From Sistotremastrum niveocremeum HHB9708 (lineage: Eukaryota; Basidiomycota; Agaricomycetes; Sistotremastrales; Sistotremastraceae): a stretch of DNA of 64,000 nt. The stretch covers positions 1,134,365-1,198,364 of the forward strand of contig KV419399.1 in the NCBI GenBank assembly GCA_001630475.1, written 5' to 3'. The notes under the pieces are model-generated. The model made no database searches, was not told the DNA's origin, and was given only the letters and a program-made list of their open reading frames with translations. Within the stretch, counting starts at the first letter, position 1, and each line of letters opens with the position of its first letter. Positions 33,686 through 43,488 of this stretch are shown piece by piece. Position numbers and translations under genes: made by a program.

Positions 33686-36160
33686 ATGTCGACGAAGACC
33701 ACTCTGAGACCTAGCCTCCAGTTCTTACTTACCTCTCCACTAATGTGCAACGTCCCTTGGCGTAGTCGCTCTCGCTTTTTCACAGTAGATTACTGGCATC
33801 GGTATACGACGAAAACGACGACGTTTGAGCAAGCCATCCAGGCCTACCTGTACAACCTCCCCGTCACTTACGGCCATCTACAAATGTTCTCCAAACTCGC
33901 CACTTCGATAGACGAACTAGAATGCGCCATCGATAGCCATCCGCACCTCATCACGGAGCTGACCTCGGCCGCCACCGGTTTTCTCCCTCACGCATCAGCC
34001 GAGGATATCTTGGTAAATTTCTCTTCTGCGATCCTGTGCGATCTCCTACTCTGGTCATTGGAGGCCGACTGGGAGCAGCTTCCGATTCAGACTCCTTTCG
34101 ACGCCAACGATGGCTCAGAAAACACCTTGTTCGGCATCGCCTCTGGAATTCGCCAGATCGCCGATAATTATGTTCTCGCGTGTCGCACTTCGAGCATGTC
34201 CCGCATTTCCACAGCCCAAGGGATCTCCTTCACTTCCGCCTTTTCGGTGCTGGCCGAAATCACGCGTTCAACGGCCGAATGTGACGTGGCCACGTCCAAC
34301 ATTTTTCACTGGTGCTCCTGCTTTATGTTTCATCTAATGGTGCGTCCTTTTTTTTTTTTTGCCTTCCTGCCAACCACACTTGTACGATTTTCAGCGCTCT
34401 AATAAATCCGTCATCGAGGACATATATACTTCTTCCCAGTGAGTGATATATATATCTGTAAGTGCGCCTGTGCTTATCGCGATTTTATCATAGGACCGCT
34501 GTGTCCGACAAGCTTGCAATCCGCCTCGATTCCGCTGTATCCTCGCCCTATCAAGAAAGTGAACAGGCTCTCACTCTTATCGCTCTCAACTCCGTGGTTG
34601 AGGTTTTATCACCATCATATCGGTCTAATCTGTCCGACAAGACTTTCGTCCCTGCATCGGATTGGATCGCCCATGCTTGTACAGCCCCCCCTATTCCCCG
34701 GGATGTCCTTGCGTTGGAACATACGGTTCTCAAGGCCATTGTGTCTATCGTCACTTCCGCCTTTGACCGAGACGACGTATTGCGTTTCGCCCTCGAAGAC
34801 CGCGCCGCGGAGGACATTAGACTTTTCGCCATTAACCAGATCGCGAATATACCTGATCCTAATGCACTCTGCTCCCCCCCTCAGGCGTCTTGGGAATGGA
34901 ACGACACAAGCAACTGGCCCCTCTCTCACTCCAGTCAGTTGCTGCCGATCAAATCCTGCATGGACTATTCCATGTGTGACACTCGACCTCTCCCACCTCT
35001 CCATCTGCCAGTCTCGCCAGCTCTTCATCCGCCAGTCTCGCCACCTCGAGCCCTTCCCTTATATTCTCCCCTCGCACACTTTCGGGCAAGTCTTCGATCC
35101 CTCGAGCCCCGACTCGATCGCTTACTCGTCGCTTCGCTTTTTCAGGAATCGAAATCATGCGTTCGGACGCTCCGCTACACCGTCTGGGATCCAGAGGAAT
35201 ACGATTTTCAGTTTCGAAACCAGGAATGGATCATACGCACTGGTCAAACAAGTGCAAGTCCCTTTCCTTGTTCTTTTGCTTGCGCCGGGGGGTTTTTTTT
35301 TTCTTTTATTTGACTTCCATTTTCTAGGCCAACAAATGCATCCATCGGATCCTAACCTCTTCGGAATATGGCTTCAGGAGAGCCGCTGCGTCGCGATTCT
35401 GGCCCTCGATGTCCGATACGTCCGATGCAGTCTATCCGGGCGATATTATCCATTTCTGCGCCGGTAAACACTGCGCACCAGTAATGGAATTTACGACGAA
35501 ATCATGGGTCGAATGCGACCTCGATCCCTCTACCGAGTATCCCCTGTACACGACCCTCCTCAAACGCCCTACTCATCGTGCCGACCTGCGCCTGTTCAGT
35601 CAACTCGCCTCCGCACGGCGACTCGGACTGTATATCCATGATATCCCGACACCAGCGTCATTCCGCACAGTGCCTCCTTTCCTTCCGTAAGTCTCATTCA
35701 ACCATGTCCGCCTCTGTCTCGCATTTATGATTATTTTTTTCGTCAGGACGTCGACCACATCCAATGTGTTCACCACCTCTGTCTTTTCGGCAGGCGCATT
35801 GGCCCATCCTTGGATTTCCCACTCGGAGATGGGGACGTGGAGCCGGGTCGAACAAGGTGTCCAACTGTGGGCATTCATCACGCCGACTCCCACCGGTGGT
35901 CTTTCACCCGCAGACTGCGACTTCTTTCGATTCTCGGCATATCAATGGTCTACTGAGATCCTCCATCCTGGAGACTACATGTACGTCTTTCTTGAACTGA
36001 GAATGCTCGCTGAACGTCTCTCTTTCACTCTCGCAGCGTTTCTCCTCCGTCTTCCGTCTTTTTCATATTCAGCATAACCGACTCCATTAGCACCCATTGC
36101 CGACACGTCACGTCCAATTCCAATGTCAAGCGCGAGCCATCCGAGGAACTTCTTTATTGA
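33686..36160 (+). CDS. Family A protein, copy A2 (C-terminal domain lost)
   Basis: Start ATG 33686. Exon 1 (33686-34339, 218 codons, phase 0) has NVPWRSRSRFF and LCDLLLWSLEADW; exon 2 (34395-34438) is 44 nt, exactly as in A1; exon 3 starts at 34494 and reads SDWIAHAC and LALEHTVLKAIV. Later exons keep the middle strand region (WSRVEQGVQLWAFI) and EILHPGDY. After the next intron, SPPSSVFFIFSITDS aligns to the PPGS-x-Y-C-I-Y-x-L-T-D segment of A1, but the frame stops at 36160 about 20 residues later. The helical C-terminal domain and the C-x-C-x-x-C cluster of A1, A3, A4 and A5 are missing. It is followed by telomere-like repeats, so the end was probably lost by rearrangement. It may be a pseudogene. 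Confidence 0.6.
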
Positions 36161-36403
36161 CCCGCTCACTCACTGCCTGGCATTCTGCATGCTCACCCTG
36201 TCATAGCAATTCATTCATATTATTCAATTCATTATTCTGTCATCGCAATTTATCTCCAAGTCAAACGTACGTCTCGCATCACACCCGATCTTTCGATTGT
36301 TCCATTCAATTCAATGTTTTCAATAATTCTCGCAATCCATACATATGTTACCGTAGTATAGCTCAATAGACTCTGTCAATCCATCCATTTCGAGAGCTTG
36401 ACC

Positions 36404-36535
36404 CATCCGTGTCTGCGAGCTCAAGGTTAGCGGTTAGGTGAGGGTTAGATTAGGTGAGGGTTAGATTAGGTGAGGGTTAGGTTGTTAGGTCGGTTTCGTA
36501 TATCCTCCCTCCCTCCGTACCAGGTTAGGTTAGCT
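36404..36535. repeat. Telomere-like repeats GTTAGGTGAGGGTTAGATTAG
   Basis: CCGTGTCTGCGAGCTCAAGG leads into GTTAGCGGTTAGGTGAGGGTTAG and two ATTAGGTGAGGGTTAG units, then AGGTTAGGTTAG near 36522. The leading block is the one duplicated at 11062 and 11221. It lies between the truncated A2 and the next gene. Confidence 0.65.
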
Positions 36536-36627
36536 CAAGTCGCTGGGAGGGTTTCACCCATATCAGGGGTCTTTAGACAGAGAAAGATACTAGTACATTC
36601 AGGACGAAGGATACAAAACATGAAAAA

Positions 36628-37507
36628 TTACAGAAGATAATCATTGATATCGATCGTACCCTCTGCGAACACGACCTCCATGTCTACCAGAGCATCTCTC
36701 GCATGATCGTACAACTCCACCGTATCGTCGTCTGCGTGCAGCTCGTGCCTCATGATTTCCCGACGAGGTAGAATCATTTTCCCTCCCAAGGGATAGACGA
36801 CTCTGAGCACTCGCCTATGGCAGCATCTGTAAAGCTTGGCCATGGGAAGATCACTCTCCAAGACGAGGACATCGCCGAGGACGATGGTCAGCAAAACGCC
36901 TTGAACGGATCTCTCAAAAAACCGGACCCGAGTGCAACGTCCCGTCCCCACTCTCACAAAGGGAAACTCGTCCGTTGCTCGCATCTCCTCCGTGAGCCAA
37001 GAGTGTTCTTCCCTAGCGTGCCAACCTTGCCTCGCGCTTGTCAGCTCACCGTGGACTGCGTCAAAGGTCGAAGATGGGGCGAAAAAATCCAATCGATGAC
37101 GGTCTTTCTCGTTCGGTGCTGGATTGTCGAAGCGTCTCCACTGAAGGAAAGTCTTGAGAGCGACGCCCGTGAAGACCAAGGGCACTCGATCCATCATACG
37201 CAAGAGCCCACCGACATCCGCAAAGATCGGGCTAAAGTATTCGGACAGACGGGTCCCAATACGCTGAGCCAGTACCAGCCTATCATCCCTCGTGGGGGGT
37301 GTGTCGTCCAACCTCTCACGAATCGTCTTCGGACGGCTAAAATTGGGCGTTAGTACATCACCTGAACGGGCGGCGTCGTGTAGCTACGTACCAGTTGATC
37401 GGCACCTCTGGGCTTCCTCCCCATTGATCAGCGTCACCCCATTGAAAGGTATTAAACGATGGCCGCGAAACGGTGTCTGGATCATCAAGAGACTCTGGTA
37501 GAGTCAT
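36628..37507 (-). CDS. 274-aa protein with weak nucleotidyltransferase-like pattern (family D)
   Basis: Minus strand, ATG at 37507. Exons 37507-37392 and 37336-36628 give 274 aa. The centre reads RLSEYFSPIF, then VFTGVALKTFLQW followed by a charged loop and LDFFAPSSTFDAVHGEL. A glycine-containing strand, helix, then an acidic strand and a helix is the pattern seen in many mushroom proteins thought to have a degenerate nucleotidyltransferase fold (G-x-x-A-L...D/x-D-x-Y/F). The plus-strand genes at 55278 and 60335 have similar length and an equivalent segment (FDFYGHPLAMDRLLYDLV; LYEFIAYPTSAMEFYHQL). The functional call is inference and the catalytic acidic pair is not clearly present. A longer form starting at 37579 is possible. 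Confidence 0.55.
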
Positions 37508-37915
37508 TGCGATCAGAGTCTGTCGCCTCCTACATCGAGCCCCCGATCTGACCTCTGAATCCTGTGCGCCTATCATCACGTCGTGAGCACTCGATCACCG
37601 ATCTACAACAAATACTAACGTGTAGGCCGTCATACGCGGGAGAGGATCGACGTCAGTCATAGAGAATCATCAAGTTGAAAGTTGTCGATATATTTGGCGT
37701 TTAAAACTCCGCCATTCATTCCTCCCTCTTTCATCTCTGTCTCACCTTTGACGCCTGCAAACCCTTGTTTCGGGGTCAACTTTCCTTCCCTCCAGCCAGC
37801 CATACCCAAAGCTGATTGTTGCCCGTAACGTCTGCTATGACTCACTTTTCATCGATTTCTCACTTACGCCGCCACTCAGGTTTGAGACCCCGATTGTAAT
37901 CAAACGACCGATCCG

Positions 37916-38737
37916 ATGGCTCCCGACCCCATACCCAACGACATATTTCTCCACATCTGCGCTTTTCTGGACCCACAAGAGCTAATCGTCTTGGGTCAAG
38001 TGTCCACTGAATACCGAGACGCAGCCCACCAAGCGCTCGATCTCCGAGCGAACATGTCATTAAAGCCATACCTTTCTTCCCCGGGCTCTGCTCGAAATTT
38101 CCTCGAACATCATCGTGCCTTCTTGGGAGGCCCCGCCATCACTCAATTCCTCTTTCTTCATTTTCCTCGCGAGGTGGGACCCCCCCCGCTATACATATAT
38201 TGCCCTCTAAACATGCATCAATCAATCATCAACTTCCTCACCACACACGAGCGTTATCATCATCGCAGATGTCCGATTAACTGTGCAACCGCTTTCAACC
38301 TCGCACAGCCAAAGCTTACACTGAAATCATTCCACACATTTACGCGACCGGATGTGGCGGTCGCCCTCTTTGAAAGCAGGACACACCGAGCCACACTTCC
38401 TTTCCTTCGCCCCGCTTCCTCGGTGGACATGACACTTTTGTCACCGACATTTATAATCTCCCTCTATCCAAAACTAGCGTCCAACTATCAGTACATTCAC
38501 ACCCCGTCTTTTGCCAGCCCCCCCGTTCACCATCCCGAGCTACCTTACTTATACGAAGCACACGCGCACAACCTCCTCGCCTGCTCTCAATGGTGTCAGT
38601 CCTTCCAACGATCTTCCAATGACCGGTTCTCATTGGTCGTTGCACTCTCTTCATCGACTCAAATTCCCCATTACTGCCGATGCCGTTGGGCCTATAAAAC
38701 GAACAAAAAATGCAACTCTCACGCTTCCCGAACTTGA
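37916..38737 (+). CDS. F-box-like protein
   Basis: Start ATG 37916, open for 273 aa. Residues 7-40 match the F-box core (IPNDIFLHICAFLDPQELIV, then LGQVSTEYRDAAHQAL), which in other proteins binds Skp1 in SCF ubiquitin ligases. After it, AFLGGPAITQFLFLHFP then LYIYCPLNMHQSIINFL has the same strand-helix-strand-helix rhythm as the family D protein at 36628-37507. The last 50 residues may be read differently: a possible donor near 38601 would shift to a frame ending at 38744. Role beyond the F-box is unknown. Confidence 0.6.
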   Translation: MAPDPIPNDIFLHICAFLDPQELIVLGQVSTEYRDAAHQALDLRANMSLKPYLSSPGSARNFLEHHRAFLGGPAITQFLFLHFPREVGPPPLYIYCPLNMHQSIINFLTTHERYHHRRCPINCATAFNLAQPKLTLKSFHTFTRPDVAVALFESRTHRATLPFLRPASSVDMTLLSPTFIISLYPKLASNYQYIHTPSFASPPVHHPELPYLYEAHAHNLLACSQWCQSFQRSSNDRFSLVVALSSSTQIPHYCRCRWAYKTNKKCNSHASRT

Positions 38738-38935
38738 GTTATAAAGTGACTGTCGTTTGCAATAGTTAACCTGAAATCTACATATCCGAGTCTGTCGAGT
38801 TCCAGTATTGTTTGTGATCAAATTCCTGTAGTAGTAAACACAGGACCGTAATATCATCGTCTCAACGCATTAATCGCTCAGTCCTCGACGTGCATGATCG
38901 AACTAAAGGCCCCGCCGCAGCTCCCACAAGCCAGG

Positions 38936-39040
38936 AAGTTCGGCATTTGCCGAACCTTCTCCGTCAAGTCCGTGGACGGAGAACATGGAGTTAAGAGCCA
39001 TTCCTCGGTGCTTAAGTCCATGTTCTCCGTCCACGGATTT
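38936..39040. repeat. 27-bp inverted repeat, second copy, next to a smaller palindrome
   Basis: Arms 38969-38995 and 39011-39037 pair at 26 of 27 positions around a 15-nt spacer, and share sequence with the palindrome at 12691-12759 (CTTAAGTCCATGTT-C/G-TCCG). Just before, GTTCGGCATTTGCCGAAC (about 38940-38957) is an additional perfect palindrome. The block ends about 60 bp before the A3 start codon. Confidence 0.75.
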
Positions 39041-39101
39041 TGCCGAAGTCCCCGACTCTCGACTTCCAAGGTTCGCTCAAGCCACGATCATCATCACTTC
39101 A

Positions 39102-42100
39102 ATGCCTCGCGATAGCCTCGTTGCTCTTCTCTCCTCCTCTCTCTTTGCCAATGTGACTTGGCGCAGCCAGTCCCGCGTCTTTCAGCTATCCTCCTGGACC
39201 AATCTCCCAGCCGAACACACTTGGAGACAAAGGATCGAAGAACACGTTCGTAGTTTCGGAGCTTCCGATGCTACAGCAGCTTTGTTTGTGAAATTCTCCG
39301 AGGCCCCTACGCAGTTGGAGGAGCTATATAGCAAAAAGCCAGCGCTTCGCGACCAGTTGGCGAATGGGAAGTACGCACATGCCTACACCCATACCTGGCC
39401 TAGACAATTCTTCATGTGCGTCCTCTGTGATCTTCTGATGTGGGCCATGGAGCCCGACCTTATCCCTTTCCCCGACCTCACTCCTCACCCCCTCTCCAAA
39501 CCCCTCGGTGTCGACGAATTTCCGTCCATGGACAGTCTCGAATCCCAAGTGTTCGACCTGACGAAGGTCTTCGGATCCTCCAACCCCCGCAACCAGATCT
39601 CTCTGAGCGAGAACAGCGACGCAGCCGTCGTTAAGGAGCTGCTGGACGAGATGTTGCGGAGACAGGCTTCAGGCCGCCTTGGCCAGGTTCGAACGAATCT
39701 CTATCTCTTCACCGCGACGACGCTCGCACATCTGTTCGTAAGTTTTTTTCTGCCCCTTTATCTATTTATCGCTGTCGACAACAAATACCGATATCTCTCA
39801 AACAGGAATGGAGTAAAGGCTACCTAGCCAGCACTCTCCAGTGCTTCCAGCACATTTACGGCCACTGCGAAACCATGCCAGAGTCTAGCCTCGCGGTTCG
39901 CGAATTGTTACCCTATTACCGAGCGATCGTTCACTCCCCCCTCCACTTGCTTACCGACTACGCTCGACTTGGCTCGGCCTCGCACGTGACTCTCGGCCGA
40001 CTGGCTGAGCACACTGGGGTCCGAGAAACCCTGACGATCAACGTCCTCAGCCTTGAAAAGGCCGTCCTCGTCTGTCTCAAATCGATGTTGGCGACCGCGC
40101 CGTCATTTATGACTTCGGGCTCCGATTCCGCCCATTCCTCACCCCCGGATCGCTATGCGTACCCCGAGGCCTTTGAGACACTCATCCAAGCAATACAGTT
40201 CGCCGCAGACCATCCCTCCAGCGACACGTACGAGCCAACAGTCATAGGGAGCTCGACTCCAACCCCCACCTTCACCACGGCTTCACAACCCGCCAATTCG
40301 ACAATCGTGCCTTTGATCTCCACGTTCGACGACCTGTCGCAGTCAAACACTGGAGATCCACCCGCAGCTCAGAGTCTTGACCATACATCCTCGAACGCCC
40401 CCACCAACTCGAACGTCACTCCTTCACAGGATGATGACCTACCTATGTCATCTGATCAGGACGATCAACAGATTCAACCCTCTCTGGCGGCAGAAGACAA
40501 CGGCAAGTCGGCAGCGGAGCACGAGGAGGAGGAGCAAGAAGGAGAGAAACCGGAAGAAGCGTCGTCGGCAGCAGGAGAGGAAGAGTCATCGTCGAAAGAA
40601 GGAGAGGAAGAGTCATTGTTGAAAGAAGGAGGGAAGGAGGAGGACTCATTGTCAGTAGGAGAGAAGCAGGAATCATCGTCGGTAGGAGAGAAGGATGATT
40701 CATCGTCGGTAGGAGAGGAGGAGGATGATTCATCGTCGGTAGGAGGGAGGACAGACACGGCTCAGGACGAGGACGAGGAGGAGCGGAAGGAGACTAACAC
40801 AAGCAAGGAAGTGGGTCGGGCATTGGGTGTTGAGAGCGAAGACGAAGTGTGTGCTACCCAAAACAGTGCCGACAAACAAAGTACGCCAGAGGCAGAGGCC
40901 GCCGAAGAAGAAGAAGAAGAAGAAGAAAAAGAAGAACCCGAACCGGAAGAGTCAGTCGTTGACCCTGAGCCTGAGGAACGCCAGACAGACGGACCAGCAG
41001 AAATAGGAGAAGGATCGGAAGTGCCCATTGTACGCTCGCAACACTCTTCAACCCTCTGCTTTCTGACTCTGACCTCTTGACCACAGCTCGGCAAGCGATC
41101 AGCCAGTGAAGCCGCATCTGCTTCCCCGGCCAAAAGGGCCCGTACAAATACGGACGGTTTTTTGACTCAATTTCTTTCATACTCGGAGGACACGGGACGC
41201 GCTCTTTTTCCTATCGGACCTTCTGTACGTCTTTCTTTTATCCCCCGCTTATTTACCCACCCCCCCTTCCCCTCAGATCGAGCACAAGCAGATTGCCCTC
41301 TTTCCTACAAAAAAGTCTAATGGGAAGAAGTCGAAGCAGACGGCGAAGACGAACAAGACTATTACAATTTCCCAAGTGTCAGGCTACGTGAGTGATTGTC
41401 TATGCTTTGGTGCCCACGATGACCGAAAGACGATTTTGATTACCAGAATTTCGTATTTGAGCGCGTTCATCAGATGACCAGCAGTGCACGTGTATCTAGG
41501 ACCGCGTCAAGTGCAAAGCTACCATGCATCTCATTGGAAAGTTGGACCGACGCTTCCATTAACTTCACGTCCCTCGATTCACACTGTCTCTGCGTCGATT
41601 TTGATGACGAGACACAACGTCACTTCGTCCGCCACTTCCATCTGGATAATGAACTCTTGGCGCCGAGGACTCTTTGGCTAAGTGGTTTCTGGTCGAAGGT
41701 CAAGGTTCTGACGACCTGTCGCCAATTTAACTGGATACCGATGGATCGACGATATGGCCTTTTCTTGATGGAACTTCGTGGTTCGTTACACAACTTGCCG
41801 TCGCCCGTTTCGTAAGACATATGACACACTACGCGATGATCCACTCACACTTCTTCGTCCGCAGAAAAGTTTCTCTGCCTGACTGGCCGCCTGAACTCAG
41901 GGCGTCATTTTTCAACGACCCTCGCATCTTCAGACAGCGTATGCTGCTCTCCACCTCCGCATTGACGCCTACGTTGGAGCCGCCCCTTGGCACCTGCACG
42001 TGGCTACGCATCACCTCAGGTCACGTCTTTGTATTCTGCTCCGATGATGACTTTCATAGTCCGGATAGTCAGCCGAAGTGGCAGTTCCAAGAGTTCCGCA

Positions 42101-42881
42101 CTTGCTCCGAGCTGTCAGTTTATTTCCGATATCACTATGCATCTCTGTAACTCATTCATACCCAGAATATTTCCTCCTGGAAAACGCCTTTGCATATTCT
42201 CTCAGACTGACTCCCAGCTGGAAATAGGGTACTTTTATTCTCGGTACAATATTCAGTCGGCTATGAGGGCTGCCCTCCAACAGCACGTTTGCCAGGGCAC
42301 TATTAATGCTTCACTCTCCGTTGCCTGTGAGGCCCTTCTTCACAATGCCTTACTGACGTATTACCGGCAAATACACTTTACTCCCTTCGATCCCAACGAC
42401 GCGGAAAATTCATCGCTTTACCTTTTCGACCGCCTGCAAGCAGCGTATCTGCTGGCCTGGCTCTTTGTCATGCCAGAAATCATCAACACTGGCGAAAAGG
42501 CCCACAAGCAACTTGCCTCGGTAAGAAGCTCAACCGAGGACCTCATCTTCCTCTTTCACCAGGAACATTCCCTGCACTTATCGGCCACCGACTGGGAGAA
42601 AGCTTTGGCCGAATGCGATGCGATTTTGGCGTGAGTTATCCTATCATCACGTCGCGTGACGGTGTCCTGATTATGTTCGCAGAGACTGTAAATGTCGGAT
42701 ATGCAGAAAACGAGGTACAGAGACGCTCACAGCCATGGCTCTTACCTTTCTAAACCCAGAAAGTGGGTTCGAGCATCAAGGTGCACAGGAGGACAATGGT
42801 TCAGAGCAGGCCTCTGCTGCTGGTTCTGGTCCCGGTTCTGGTTCCGATTCAGAAGACGAGTACACCGGTTCAGAGGAGTAG
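39102..42881 (+). CDS. Family A protein, copy A3 (complete)
   Basis: Start ATG 39102 (an in-frame ATG at 38985 lies inside the palindrome and is less likely). Exon 1 is 39102-39737 (212 codons, phase 0) with NVTWRSQSRVF and CVLCDLLMWAMEPD. The next exon keeps the second helical part (LLTDYARLG; VLSLEKAVLVCL) and then an acidic linker of about 200 residues made of E/S/D repeats (40500-41000). A bipartite basic signal GKRSASEA...PAKRAR follows near 41090-41140. The C-terminal domain has CTWLRITSGHVFVF, IFPPGKRLCIFSQTD, FYSRYNIQSAMRAALQQHV and LQAAYLLAWLFVMPE, and after the last intron CKCRICRKRG. The stop is at 42879-42881 after an acidic, glycine/serine-rich tail. Function unknown; the NLS and acidic linker suggest a nuclear, possibly chromatin or DNA-associated role. 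Confidence 0.65.
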
Positions 42882-43328
42882 GCGTACACAGTGTCGTCAT
42901 GTTCAGCTGTTACTTTCACGTTTTAAATCGATTCACCCATCGAACGGGGTCGTCAACTCTGTATCATCCCAAGGCAACGCCTAAGCGGCCGCTCCGCCTT
43001 TACCTCTTTCGCCAAAATAATGACATGTTTGTGTTCAAATTCTTCTAATCTCCCAATATATGAATGCACAGCTATGAATCGGCCGGTTTTTTGAGTGAGA
43101 TGCACCGACGCTGCAGCAGATGCACATCTAAGGAGCTTTCGGGGCTATCGGCACTATTCCGTTATCGTGTGAATTCCTGGTGATTTGACATTATATTCCT
43201 AATTACTTGGAGAACCGGACAAAGTGCTATATTTCCACTCCTGATACACCGAGCTTTTGTACAAACACCAATCCCTTGTGCGTAATCAACTGCAGGACAC
43301 GTGTCGGCTATTTCCTGGAATTGGCCGG

Positions 43329-43340
43329 CGGTACCGTACC
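43329..43340 (+). promoter_or_regulatory. CGGTACCGTACC motif, upstream of A4
   Basis: Third exact copy of the 12-mer also found at 12895 and 20897; it ends 148 bp before the A4 start. The 607 bp between A3 and A4 hold no gene. Confidence 0.35.
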
Positions 43341-43488
43341 ACGGCCCTCAAACCGATTAGCGCCGGCGTTCCTTTCCCTGTCTTTTATTCTTTCCATTAT
43401 CACCTCAACATTGAGCACCATTTCAGTGCAGGGCCGGTTAGATCTGTTCCTGCCTTCATTGCCTCTCCGTCAAACACATTTCTACCCC

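Noticed and set aside
40443-40758. Serine- and leucine-rich minus-strand frames
   Set aside because: Mirror image of the acidic E/S repeat in the A3 linker.
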